Shown here in pieces: positions 34,113 through 43,245 of a stretch of 64,000 bases of DNA. Numbering within the stretch: the stretch's first letter is position 1; each line of letters starts with the position of its first letter. A program made the position numbers and the translations under genes. The stretch spans positions 186,001 to 250,000 of the forward strand of contig NZ_CP125647.1 in the NCBI RefSeq assembly GCF_030053135.1, written 5' to 3'. The notes below the pieces were generated by a model. The model was not told where the DNA came from, ran no database searches, and worked only from the letters and a program-made list of their open reading frames with translations. Source of the stretch: Rhizobium sp. BT04 (GTDB lineage: Bacteria; Pseudomonadota; Alphaproteobacteria; Rhizobiales; Rhizobiaceae).

Positions 34113-35208
34113 AAAAAAGATGCTTGTAGTCGGTGCTCGCGGGATCATAGGGCACGAAGGAGGAGTCGAGAAGTTTGCGGAGGAATTCTGCAAGCGAGCA
34201 TCAGAGATTCTCGACGTAGAGGCTACCTGCCTAAAACACGACGATCGTGCCCACTCGTCCGTAAGGGTTCACGTAACCGGCACATTTGGCTTCGGAAAGA
34301 CCGATAAAGTATTATATTACATGAAGGCAGCTTGGCTATGCTTAACCGGTCGTTATGACTACGTCTTTTTGCTTGGTATAAATTCAGCGGCGCTTGGCTT
34401 GCTTGCTCGCCTTAACCCCCGTCGACGCCCGCTGGTTGCGGTGCGGAGTGGTTCCATAGATTACCATCTCCCAAAATGGGGAAGATTAGCCAAGCTTTAC
34501 TTCCGTTTTTCGGAAACGACCATGCGATTTGCTGATCACGTTATCGCGGTCTCGCCCAGTATTCAACGGCATCTTAGTAGAAAAGCGATAGCTGCTACCC
34601 TTGTCCGGAATGGCATTACTAGAGACAAAGTTGAGGTTGAAACTCAGCGGATTGGTGCTCTGGCCGTTGGTCGTATAACGAGCCAGAAGAACTATTCAGT
34701 GTTGGTCGAAGCTGCCAGCGTCTTGGGCTCAACACCGGTCACGATCGTCGGTGGGCCTGATAAGACAAATGAGTTCGACGTTTTGTCTTCGGATATCGCA
34801 CGCCGCGGGCTGGTAAACCTCAGGATGGAAGGTGCTCTCGATCGGAAGGAGGTCTATGACCGACTTCGCCAAGCCGCGGTTTTTGTTAACTGCTCGATAC
34901 ATGAGGGTATGTCCAATTCGGTCCTCGAAGCAATACAATGCGGTGCGCCCCTTCTACTTTCGGACATTGACGCCAACCGCGACCTCCAACTGCCAGATGT
35001 TCACTACTTCGATCCCAACAATGGCGCTCAGCTCGCAGATTTAATCAAGAAAGCCCTGCTTGAGCCCGAATCGTTCACGGTAAATCGAAGTCTATTTCCG
35101 GACTGGGATGAAGTCGTTGAAACAATATTGACGAAGATCGGTGTATCCAATGACAATGATATTCCTCGCGTCCGCAATTGCGACTCCAATAAAGTAGCGA
35201 CCGCTTAA
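34102..35208 (+). CDS. Glycosyltransferase family 4
   Basis: 368 residues from a GTG inside the end of the preceding gene. GT-B fold: N-terminal GIIGHEGGVEKFAEEF (glycine-rich acceptor loop), then AVGRITSQKNYSVLVEAA and the C-terminal HEGMSNSVLEAIQCGAPLLL, the E-x7-E donor-binding motif of GT4. It transfers a sugar with retention of configuration; specificity unknown. Followed 30 bases later by the type I secretion ATPase gene, so glycan and secretion genes share one transcript. Confidence 0.9.
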   Translation: MVSRKKMLVVGARGIIGHEGGVEKFAEEFCKRASEILDVEATCLKHDDRAHSSVRVHVTGTFGFGKTDKVLYYMKAAWLCLTGRYDYVFLLGINSAALGLLARLNPRRRPLVAVRSGSIDYHLPKWGRLAKLYFRFSETTMRFADHVIAVSPSIQRHLSRKAIAATLVRNGITRDKVEVETQRIGALAVGRITSQKNYSVLVEAASVLGSTPVTIVGGPDKTNEFDVLSSDIARRGLVNLRMEGALDRKEVYDRLRQAAVFVNCSIHEGMSNSVLEAIQCGAPLLLSDIDANRDLQLPDVHYFDPNNGAQLADLIKKALLEPESFTVNRSLFPDWDEVVETILTKIGVSNDNDIPRVRNCDSNKVATA

Positions 35209-35238
35209 TAATTAGTCCGGAAGCGCCAAGTCCAAGAA

Positions 35239-36975
35239 GTGCAGTCAAAAATGAGTCACACTCGACCCTTCCCCCCGCGTGTTTTTACCCCCGCCGTTGT
35301 CATGGCAGTGGTTCTGACAAGCTGCGTAAACCTTCTAGCGCTTATAGGTCCAATCTTTATGATTGAGGTCTACGACAGGGTGATACCAAGTAAGAACATG
35401 CCAACGCTCGTGGCGCTGGGTGTTCTCGCTGCCTTTCTCTATCTCTTCTCGGGTGTGTTGGACGTACTACGCGGCCGTATTATGGCTCGTGTTGCCGGCA
35501 TCTTGGACATTGACTTAGCATCCTCTGTCTTCCGCATCATCGCTACGATGCCTCGTGTTGCAGGTGTGCAGCAGGGTGCAACGAGGCCGGCTGCGGATTT
35601 GGACCAGATAAGACAGTTCCTATCAGGAAGCGGTCTCCTATCGTTGTTTGATCTTCCGTGGGCGCTTCTCTACCTTTTTGTATGTTTTCTTCTCCATCCG
35701 TATATTGGGATTGCTGCTGCTTCAGCACTTCTGGTCCTGGTCATGCTGACGGCAATAACCCATTTTGCCACGAAGCGAGAAGCGCGAAACCTTAGCACAA
35801 CACTCGCTGCCCGAGGTCGGCTCGAGGAAGAGGTTCATAGAAATGTTGAAGCCATTACGTCGATGGGGCTATTCGATCGCGCGTATGAACGATGGTTCGA
35901 CTTTCACCAGGCGCATGCGAAATCGGGTCGCAAGATAAATGATCTTGCCGGTATGGCTGCGAGCGCATCCAAGACGTTCAGATATGCCGTCCAGTCAGGT
36001 GTTCTCGCGCTCGGAGCATTTCTTGTCGTTGATGGCCAGTTGACTGGCGGGATGATCTTAGCGTCCTCAGTAATTGTATCCCGCGCGCTCGCACCAGTGG
36101 AGCAAGTTATCGGCCAATGGAAGTCTTTGATCGGTGCGATGCAAGCGTGGCGACGGCTTAGTGAGAGTTCCTCGTTAGCAACGATCACTGAACATAAAAC
36201 GAATCTGGCCGCTCCGCAGCTCAACTTGCAGGTTCGAAACGTTGCGATCGTGCCACCAGGCACGCAAAAGTTAGCTGTTAAAAACGCCTCGTTCGCGCTT
36301 GAGGCAGGAAGCATACTCGGTGTCATCGGTCCTAGCGGTTCAGGTAAGTCTTGTCTGGTGCGAGCAATTGCCGGGATCTGGTCGCCGGTAAGGGGAGAGG
36401 TTAGACTTGATGGCGCAACCTTAGACCAATGGACGGACACTGCGCGCGGGTCGCACATCGGATATCTTCCTCAGACAGTCGAACTCTTTGAGGGGACCGT
36501 AGCGGAGAATATCAGCCGTTTCGCCAAATATGCGAATGACGATGATATATTGGATGCAGCCCATGCAGCGGGCGCACACGAAATGATTGTTCACTTCGAG
36601 CACGGATATCAGACCGCGGTCGGAGAAGGGGGCAAAAACCTATCGGCCGGTCAACGGCAGCGTATCGCCCTTGCAAGGGCGCTTTTCAAGAAGCCATTCT
36701 TGGTAGTGCTGGACGAGCCGAATTCAAATCTGGATGTCGATGGAGAGCGTGCGCTCGCTAACGCTCTGCTACGAGTTAAGGACAGAAATGGTATTGTTAT
36801 TGTTGTCGCGCATCGCTCCGACATCATGAACATCGTCGACCATGTCCTCATGCTGCGAAACGGCGACGTCGCAATGTACGGGAAGCGGGATGCCATCATC
36901 AATCGTATATCTGAGGGCCCTCGGGCGTTGCCGGCGACAACGCTGAAGGTCGTTGACGGAGATCTGGGAGCATGA
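35239..36975 (+). CDS. Type I secretion ABC transporter, PrtD/PrsD-like
   Basis: 578 residues from a GTG (or the ATG at 35251). Six membrane helices in the first ~300 residues (VVLTSCVNLLALIGPIFMIE onwards) are joined to an ATPase domain: Walker A GPSGSGKSC near residue 363, signature LSAGQRQRIALARAL, Walker B LVVLDEPNSNLD and the switch His in VAHRSD. It lacks an N-terminal C39 peptidase domain, as in the PrtD branch that exports RTX proteins. It exports unfolded substrate together with the adjacent membrane-fusion protein and an outer-membrane TolC not found here. The RTX protein at 32005 is the likely substrate. Confidence 0.9.
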   Translation: MQSKMSHTRPFPPRVFTPAVVMAVVLTSCVNLLALIGPIFMIEVYDRVIPSKNMPTLVALGVLAAFLYLFSGVLDVLRGRIMARVAGILDIDLASSVFRIIATMPRVAGVQQGATRPAADLDQIRQFLSGSGLLSLFDLPWALLYLFVCFLLHPYIGIAAASALLVLVMLTAITHFATKREARNLSTTLAARGRLEEEVHRNVEAITSMGLFDRAYERWFDFHQAHAKSGRKINDLAGMAASASKTFRYAVQSGVLALGAFLVVDGQLTGGMILASSVIVSRALAPVEQVIGQWKSLIGAMQAWRRLSESSSLATITEHKTNLAAPQLNLQVRNVAIVPPGTQKLAVKNASFALEAGSILGVIGPSGSGKSCLVRAIAGIWSPVRGEVRLDGATLDQWTDTARGSHIGYLPQTVELFEGTVAENISRFAKYANDDDILDAAHAAGAHEMIVHFEHGYQTAVGEGGKNLSAGQRQRIALARALFKKPFLVVLDEPNSNLDVDGERALANALLRVKDRNGIVIVVAHRSDIMNIVDHVLMLRNGDVAMYGKRDAIINRISEGPRALPATTLKVVDGDLGA

Positions 36976-38282
36976 ACGGGGAGACGCGAAACGGACTGCA
37001 AAAATCTCTACGCATTCATATGCTGTTTGGCGTATCTGCGGTGATCTCGATATTTGGCGGTTTTGCCGTGTGGGCCGGGAATACGACACTCGCAACCGCA
37101 GTAGTCGCACCTGGAACGCTCGTTGTTGACGGAAACATCAAGCCGGTCCAACACCCTAGTGGGGGAATAGTAACTGAAATCCTCGTGCGCGAAGGCCAGG
37201 TCGTGCATAGCGACGAAGTGCTAATCAGATTGGACGCCACTGCTGCCAAGATGAACTATGAGATCTTAAAGGCCGCGATTAATCAGCTCTACGCAAGGAA
37301 GGCTAGGCTTTTTGCCGAAGCGACGGGACTGCAAGATATTGTCGTCCCGTCGGAGCTGGCTCTGCGAATTGCGCCCGACAAGGTAGACGGCGTGATGGAA
37401 TCGGAGCGTCGCATCTTTCAGAGCCGCCGGGACGCGCGAGAGGGACAGCGTCAACAACTCGGTGAACAGATCACCCAGTACCAAGAGCAGATCAAAGGCT
37501 TAGAAACTCAACAAGCCGCAAAGGCTCAAGAGATCGGGTTGATCGACAAAGAATTGGAAGGGACACGTCGTCTCTACAACAAGGGCCTCGTTTCACTCAA
37601 CAGATTGAATAGCCTTGATCGAAGCGAAGCGCGCATTCAGGGCGAGAATGGGCAACTGGTTGCCTCTGCAGCGAGTGCGAAAGCTCGGATTTCGGAAATA
37701 AAGATCCAGCTATTGCAGATCGATCAGGACCTAAGATCGCAGGTTGAAACAGAGCAAAGAGACGTCCAGAGCCGCCTCGATGAACTGACTGAAAAAGAAG
37801 TCACGGCCCGCGACCAGCTGAATCGTGTTGAAATACGTGCGCCGACAGCGGGCACAATTCATGATCTCAATATCCACAGTGTTGGCGCTGTTGTCACACC
37901 GGCCGAAACGCTCCTTCAGATAGTCCCATCCCAAAGTGAACTGGTAGTGAGCGTGAGGCTTGCTCCGGCGATGATCGATCAGGTTGCCGTCGGTCAGTCA
38001 GCGTTCCTGAAATTTAGTGCGTTTGATCGAAACACAACACCAGATTTGACTGGCCAGGTCGTAAGAGTGTCAGCGGATCTCGAGATGGACGCCAAAACGA
38101 ATACTGCGTTTTACAAATGCGACATTACCATCCCCGCCGATGAAGTTGCAAAGCTAAAGGAATTGAAGCTCCTTCCCGGCATGCCTGTTGAGTCGTTCAT
38201 TAGAGGGAACGATCGATCTGTCGCAAGTTACTTCACAAAACCAATACGCGATCACATGGCGCGTGTATTTGTTGAAAGATAG
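36972..38282 (+). CDS. HlyD-family membrane fusion protein, PrtE/PrsE-like
   Basis: 436 residues; the ATG overlaps the ATPase stop (ATGA). One N-terminal membrane helix (MLFGVSAVISIFGGFAVWAG), a biotinyl-lipoyl-like first half (VQHPSGGIVTEILVREGQVV), a long coiled coil from about 95 to 285, the second lipoyl half (VEIRAPTAGTIHDLNIHSVG) and a beta-barrel end (LPGMPVESFI). It links the inner-membrane ATPase to a TolC-type channel. Together the two genes form a complete inner-membrane type I secretion pair. Confidence 0.9.
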   Translation: MNGETRNGLQKSLRIHMLFGVSAVISIFGGFAVWAGNTTLATAVVAPGTLVVDGNIKPVQHPSGGIVTEILVREGQVVHSDEVLIRLDATAAKMNYEILKAAINQLYARKARLFAEATGLQDIVVPSELALRIAPDKVDGVMESERRIFQSRRDAREGQRQQLGEQITQYQEQIKGLETQQAAKAQEIGLIDKELEGTRRLYNKGLVSLNRLNSLDRSEARIQGENGQLVASAASAKARISEIKIQLLQIDQDLRSQVETEQRDVQSRLDELTEKEVTARDQLNRVEIRAPTAGTIHDLNIHSVGAVVTPAETLLQIVPSQSELVVSVRLAPAMIDQVAVGQSAFLKFSAFDRNTTPDLTGQVVRVSADLEMDAKTNTAFYKCDITIPADEVAKLKELKLLPGMPVESFIRGNDRSVASYFTKPIRDHMARVFVER

Positions 38283-38381
38283 CCAATCGGACTATCTCGT
38301 TATAGATTATTCATCCTGGTGTGCTTAGTGTCGGCATAATTCGAGACAAATTTGCCGCAAATAAAGAGAAGACAAAGAGAT

Positions 38382-39380
38382 ATGCAATTTCTTGTAACTG
38401 GAACTGGGGGCTTCATAGGCTTTCACCTTGCGAGACGTCTATTGGAGGAAGGTCATTCCGTTACGGGATTTGATGGGATGACACCGTATTACGACGTTTC
38501 TCTAAAGGAGCGACGGCACGCAATTCTATCCAGCTACAGAAATTTCCATCCGGTCATCGCAATGCTAGAGAACCGTGAGCGACTGGCAGAGGCATTCAAC
38601 TCCGCTCGACCCGATGTTGTCGTGCACCTGGCCGCTCAAGCAGGCGTGAGATATAGCTTGGAGAATCCTGACGCATATATTGGATCAAATTTGGTGGGTT
38701 CGTGGAACATATTGGATTTGTGCCGGCAGTTTCGACCCAATCACCTATTACTGGCGTCGACTTCGTCGATTTATGGCGCAAACAGCAAGATTCCATTTGG
38801 GGAATCGGACAAGGCAGACGAGCCTTTGACCCTTTACGCAGCAACAAAAAAAGCCATGGAAGTGATGGCGCACAGCCAATCGCATCTTCATAAGATCCCC
38901 ACCACGGCATTTCGGTTTTTTACAGTTTATGGCCCGTGGGGCCGGCCGGATATGGCGCTCTTCAAATTCGTGAGTGCCATACTCGACGGCAAGCCAATTG
39001 ACGTTTACGGGCATGGACAAATGTCCCGAGATTTCACTTATATCGATGATCTCGTTGAAGCGATTGTCCGACTCATACCAGTGATTCCGCAGTCCTCGAC
39101 GCCTACAGATGCCGCGATAGACACAATATCAATGCATGCCCCCTTCCGCATCGTGAACATCGGGGGCGGGCAGCCGGTTGGCTTGGAAGCATTTATCGAA
39201 ACTGTAGAACAGGCGCTGGATCAAAAGGCGTTGCGTAATATGCTACCTATGCAACAGGGCGATGTGCCTCGTACCTATGCAGCACCTGAGCTTCTTCGGT
39301 CGTTGACGGGCTATACGCCGCAGACACCTGTATCTGAGGGCGTTCGGCGCTTTGTTGAATGGTACTCGCAAGCCCACTGA
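38382..39380 (+). CDS. NAD-dependent sugar epimerase, UDP-glucuronate 4-epimerase-like
   Basis: 332 residues from the ATG at 38382 ([20 protein letters not shown]), the standard SDR start. The catalytic set: Ser-Thr in [10 protein letters not shown] and [13 protein letters not shown] with Tyr-x3-Lys. The segment [20 protein letters not shown] is typical of UDP-glucuronate 4-epimerase, which makes UDP-galacturonate. With the UDP-glucose dehydrogenase at 50135 this would provide both UDP-GlcA and UDP-GalA to the glycan. It is the next gene after the secretion pair. Confidence 0.85.
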   Translation: MQFLVTGTGGFIGFHLARRLLEEGHSVTGFDGMTPYYDVSLKERRHAILSSYRNFHPVIAMLENRERLAEAFNSARPDVVVHLAAQAGVRYSLENPDAYIGSNLVGSWNILDLCRQFRPNHLLLASTSSIYGANSKIPFGESDKADEPLTLYAATKKAMEVMAHSQSHLHKIPTTAFRFFTVYGPWGRPDMALFKFVSAILDGKPIDVYGHGQMSRDFTYIDDLVEAIVRLIPVIPQSSTPTDAAIDTISMHAPFRIVNIGGGQPVGLEAFIETVEQALDQKALRNMLPMQQGDVPRTYAAPELLRSLTGYTPQTPVSEGVRRFVEWYSQAH

Positions 39381-40710
39381 TCGAACATTAAAACCACGAA
39401 ACCTGTCGAGTAACGCTTTGCTGAAACCCATCGTAGCGACCCTATTTGCGATCAACATGATGCTTGCCGTTGTGTTGGTGAGACTGTCGGTTGGTGGGCT
39501 TCCCGTAAGGTTGCTTTTTGTCGCGGTGTTACTTGCTGTGGTGGGCGCGTATGCGCCTGGACTTATCGTTCGCGCGGTTACGGATCAAAGAAATCAGATA
39601 TTTCTTATTGCGTTTTTGACTTGTTGTGCACTGATATCCAGCGCGCTGGTTGGGGACGGCTTCACTTACTCCATAGGTCAAGTTTTCCAGATTCATATTC
39701 AAGCAATCGTTGGCTTGATTGTGGGATATTGCGTGATCACTATTGTCGGTTATCAATCAACGGTTCTGATTTTTTTGCTGCCGATTGCGATTTCGTCAAT
39801 CTTTGCCGCCTTGCAATTTGCAGGATTTTCGCCCGCTTGGTCCGCCTACGACGCACTGTCCGCATTGCAGCCGAGGGATCTCGCAGATTTCGAGGGATTT
39901 GACGCACACTACCGAGCGTTGGGTTTGTCATATAGTCCGGTTCACCTCGGAACGCAGCTCTGCCTGGCCTTTGCTGTAATTTTCGCATACCGCGTCAGTC
40001 AAGTTGGTCGGAGTGCGATCATGAGCGGATTGGATCGAAGACTGATTGCTACGGTTGCAATCACCGGCTTCGTGGCAATATGCTCTGGCAACCGCTCGCC
40101 GATGCTTGGCTTGGCTGTATTTTTCTGCCTCTATTTAGCGTCCGCTAAGCCAATGCTCGGGCTGTTAGCGGGTCTTTTCATGGCGGCTGCAGTTCTCCTT
40201 GGAGATTCCATTGTTGAGGCTATGAACTCCTCCGGGCTTCGTACATTCAACACGGAAAACAGTTCGGGCGAGGGACGTTTGGTCCTTAGCGTCTACGGTT
40301 CAATGTTGTTCTTCTATAGGCCATTCGGATATGGGCTGTCTTTCGACAGCGTCGCTCACTATTCCGAGTACTGGGATTGGCTGAAAAATTATCCCAATTC
40401 TCAAGCGATCACGATCCATGCACTCCATAACTACTATTTGATGTTTATCAACAAGCATGGGGTGTTGGCGCTTTTTGTCGTTCCATACTTGCTACGCGCT
40501 TTCTCAAAAAATTTGGTGGGCGTGCTCGCATTCGTCCCGTATCTCGTGCACATATTTTATCACAACGATGGTCCTCTGCAGGCAGACTTCATGTTCTGGT
40601 ACATAATTCCTCTCGTGGCTCAAAATCCGGCGTTCTACCCGCAGCAAGATCGAGAAATGACCCGAACAGTAGCTGCTAGGGAACCAGTTCGGGTGATGAC
40701 GGTGCGGTGA
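39352..40710 (+). CDS. Polysaccharide polymerase-like membrane protein (Wzy type)
   Basis: 452 residues from a TTG at 39352 overlapping the epimerase end; a later start such as the ATG at 39457 is possible. About eleven hydrophobic helices and a periplasmic loop (roughly residues 295-370) containing [17 protein letters not shown] and [17 protein letters not shown]. The HNYYL segment resembles the HN-x-YL signature of Wzy/WaaL proteins. It probably polymerises lipid-linked repeat units in the periplasm. A second protein of this type follows at once. Confidence 0.75.
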   Translation: MLNGTRKPTDRTLKPRNLSSNALLKPIVATLFAINMMLAVVLVRLSVGGLPVRLLFVAVLLAVVGAYAPGLIVRAVTDQRNQIFLIAFLTCCALISSALVGDGFTYSIGQVFQIHIQAIVGLIVGYCVITIVGYQSTVLIFLLPIAISSIFAALQFAGFSPAWSAYDALSALQPRDLADFEGFDAHYRALGLSYSPVHLGTQLCLAFAVIFAYRVSQVGRSAIMSGLDRRLIATVAITGFVAICSGNRSPMLGLAVFFCLYLASAKPMLGLLAGLFMAAAVLLGDSIVEAMNSSGLRTFNTENSSGEGRLVLSVYGSMLFFYRPFGYGLSFDSVAHYSEYWDWLKNYPNSQAITIHALHNYYLMFINKHGVLALFVVPYLLRAFSKNLVGVLAFVPYLVHIFYHNDGPLQADFMFWYIIPLVAQNPAFYPQQDREMTRTVAAREPVRVMTVR

Positions 40711-42077
40711 CGGCTGTGAGGTCACGCATTTACGCGCATTGGCTCTGTTCCCTCGTAGCGCTCCCGGCATTAGCATATGGGGGCGTCGCCGAAGTCCCTT
40801 TCCAGTTTTTTGCTGTTCTGACGTTCGCAACAGGCACGGTTGCGTTCGTCGTGATGCCCCGCGCCGCCGAGACAAAAACACTATGGCTTCTATTCATCAT
40901 CACTTGTACGCTAGCAGTTGCCGCCTATTCACAGGCTTTGGATATCTCGGCTTTCATCACGCTCGGCGCGTCCTCCCAAAGCTTCGAGGGTATTCAGCAG
41001 AAGTCGATTTCTGTGTCTCCGGGGGCAACCGATATCGCGATTTTGCGATTACTCGTGCCTATCGCCATTTTCTTTTTGTTTCGGGCCGTATCGACCGGCG
41101 ATGATAGCGCGTTGCGCTTGCTGCGGCTGCTCGGTGCATGGGGCTCCTCAATCGTTGTCGGCGCGCTCATCCAGTTCTTTGTGGACCCTGACCATATCGT
41201 CTTGGCAGACAAGCTGCATTACAAGGAGAGCCTCACCGGCCCGTTTGTGAATCGGAATAACGCTGCGGCCTATATAGGACTCATTCTGCAGATTCTCTTG
41301 GCATTGATGCTTTATGGGCAGCGTGTAGCACCCAGCGGGAAGCTCGTATCGAGATGGATGACGCCCTCGCTCTTCGCGCTGGGGGTATTTGCGCTGCTCT
41401 TGACAAAGTCGAGGGCGGGCATAGCAGCCGCTATATTTGGTTGCTTGCTGATGGCCGCATTGCTCCGCGCATATTCTTCCGGCGGCCGGGCGCGCCAGAA
41501 GCAACCAATGGCAACTCCTTCATTGTTTATGGGCAGCTTAATTCTTTTGTGTATTGCGTTGTTCGGCCAAGGAGCGATCATTCGCCTGACCACCGAAAAA
41601 CTTGCCGATGGCCGGGTGTGCACGTACAACTCGATTTTGTCCGGTATCATGGCTGACGCCAACTTTTGGGTAGGTACTGGCTTCGGCGCATTTCGCTCAG
41701 CGTTTCCACCTTATCGGAGCGCAGATTGTGGAATAAACGGCATATGGGATAGGGCGCATAACTCTCTGCTGGAGGGCACCTTCGGCCTTGGCGCTATTTT
41801 CCTCGTTGCGCTGATGTGTGGGATTTGGATTCTGTGCCGCGCCTATCTCGGCGGTATGAAGCTCCGCCGACGCTTCCGTCCATTTGCAGCATTAGGTATT
41901 AGCGCGACTATTGCGCTACTTGCCCATTCCTTGATCGATTTTCCTCTCCAAATACCGGGGATTAACAATCTCTTTGCGGCGGTCGCAGGAATAGCTTTTG
42001 GGATCTCCTGTCAAGACAAAAGCAATATTGGACTTCACGAGATCTCAGGTAATACGACATTTAAACAACTCACATAG
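40707..42077 (+). CDS. O-antigen ligase / polymerase family membrane protein
   Basis: 456 residues from a GTG that overlaps the preceding TGA (GTGA). About twelve helices; the Wzy_C/WaaL signature region is clear: LLTKSRAGIAAAIFG, then GTGFGAFRSAFPPYRSA and the large-loop HNSLLEGTFGLGAIFLVALM. Such proteins either polymerise or ligate lipid-linked glycan. Side by side with another polymerase-like protein, one may polymerise and the other ligate or act on a second glycan. Which is which cannot be told from sequence alone. Confidence 0.85.
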   Translation: MTAVRSRIYAHWLCSLVALPALAYGGVAEVPFQFFAVLTFATGTVAFVVMPRAAETKTLWLLFIITCTLAVAAYSQALDISAFITLGASSQSFEGIQQKSISVSPGATDIAILRLLVPIAIFFLFRAVSTGDDSALRLLRLLGAWGSSIVVGALIQFFVDPDHIVLADKLHYKESLTGPFVNRNNAAAYIGLILQILLALMLYGQRVAPSGKLVSRWMTPSLFALGVFALLLTKSRAGIAAAIFGCLLMAALLRAYSSGGRARQKQPMATPSLFMGSLILLCIALFGQGAIIRLTTEKLADGRVCTYNSILSGIMADANFWVGTGFGAFRSAFPPYRSADCGINGIWDRAHNSLLEGTFGLGAIFLVALMCGIWILCRAYLGGMKLRRRFRPFAALGISATIALLAHSLIDFPLQIPGINNLFAAVAGIAFGISCQDKSNIGLHEISGNTTFKQLT

Positions 42078-42198
42078 TCTTGTCGTGTCGACGTTGCCCC
42101 AGTGCAACATCTTTAAAATAAATCGTGGAGCGCTCGAAAACGGCAAGCTGATCTGTTAAACGATTTCAAAATGTTAGGTTTGAAGGAATGCGGTCTTA

Positions 42199-42564
42199 AT
42201 GAAAAGTGGTTCTAAGGTTCTTCTGGCTGCTGGCGTTACGATTGGCTTTGGCCGGACGCACGCTTCCCGGATCCGACCGCGATGATAAGTCACTGGACCA
42301 GAAAGCGACAGTTAAGGTCACGACAAAGGGCCGTAAGGTTGGGATCGATTGCGCCCAGGTCGACATAAACAAGACAACTCTCCTCCTTTTCGTCGAAGCG
42401 GGCTCTGCCTCCAGCAAAGACGGTTTTGGTGGAGGCCGTGGCGCCGCGCCAGTGTTCCTCCGGTTTTGGGGGCAACATCAAGCACAGTGACGACACGCGA
42501 TGCTACTCGTGATGTGCCGGAAATTAACGATACAGTAACTAACCTGGGCCGGGAGGTTGTTTAA
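42199..42564 (+). pseudogene. Small secreted protein gene, apparently frameshifted twice
   Basis: The ATG opens a signal-peptide-like start (MKSGSKVLLAAGVTIGFG) and stops early at about 42282. A second frame then looks coding (KATVKVTTKGRKVGIDCAQ, LLLFVEAGSASSKDGFGGG), and from about 42440 the first frame resumes (PPVLGATSSTVTTRDATRD ... NLGREVV) to a TAA at 42562-42564. The pieces fit one exported Gly/Ser/Thr-rich protein with two compensating frameshifts. It precedes another small exported protein gene. Function unknown. Confidence 0.45.
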
Positions 42565-42610
42565 AGCACTCCCACAAAATATGGTCCGCACGCGAAAATG
42601 AGGTGAGGGA

Positions 42611-43225
42611 ATGAGCTATTTTAAACTACGGTGCGCAGCTGCTTTGGTGGTGGTGTTCGGTGCTGGTCAAGTACATGCAGCTGTTGACGCGGGAGCATCG
42701 TGTTTCATCGCTCCGGCGAAGGCGAGCCAGGAGCAGTTGGACTCGTTCTCCTCTCAACCTGCCGACCTGACCACAAAGTATCCGACGGGCGGTGCAGCAA
42801 TGTCCTTGGAGGTCAGGACCCTCGCTGGAAGTCGGTTTGATAACGTCGACCGGCTTGTCCAACTCGCCGCCGGCGCCTCGCCAGGCCAAAAATCAGCGAT
42901 TGGCGCTGGTTTGGCTTGGACAGCACGGGCATGTGCCGCATCTCAGCCGGAATATGCAATTCAAATCCAAGAGAAAATCGCCGCTAGCGGCCTGGAGGAG
43001 GTCATAACGGCATTTCTTGGTGCTGCCAATGACACCGCAACTGCCGCCCTGGGTAACGGTGCCGCTGCTGCCGCGGCAGGAGATATCGGCAATACGGGAG
43101 CGGTCGGCAACAGTGGAAATGTCGGTGGCGACGTGGCGACCGCAACGGCTGCACCGGCACGGTTGGCGGCCAGAGGCGCCGGGAGGTCAACGACCATCGT
43201 GACGAATGTGATTAGTCCAAATTAA
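42611..43225 (+). CDS. Exported protein of unknown function, Ala/Gly-rich tail
   Basis: 204 residues. Signal peptide MSYFKLRCAAALVVVFGAGQ with cleavage near VHAAVDA. The folded part (about 25-135) includes two Cys, FIAPAKASQEQLDSF and a helical WTARACAASQPEYAIQIQ segment. The tail is low-complexity Ala/Gly/Asn (NGAAAAAAGDIGNTGAVG). The ATG follows GAGGGA. It sits between the polymerase genes and the tyrosine kinase, so a role in export or in the matrix is plausible. I do not recognise the family. Confidence 0.75.
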   Translation: MSYFKLRCAAALVVVFGAGQVHAAVDAGASCFIAPAKASQEQLDSFSSQPADLTTKYPTGGAAMSLEVRTLAGSRFDNVDRLVQLAAGASPGQKSAIGAGLAWTARACAASQPEYAIQIQEKIAASGLEEVITAFLGAANDTATAALGNGAAAAAAGDIGNTGAVGNSGNVGGDVATATAAPARLAARGAGRSTTIVTNVISPN

Positions 43226-43245
43226 TTGGTAGTGTTGGAGTTAGA

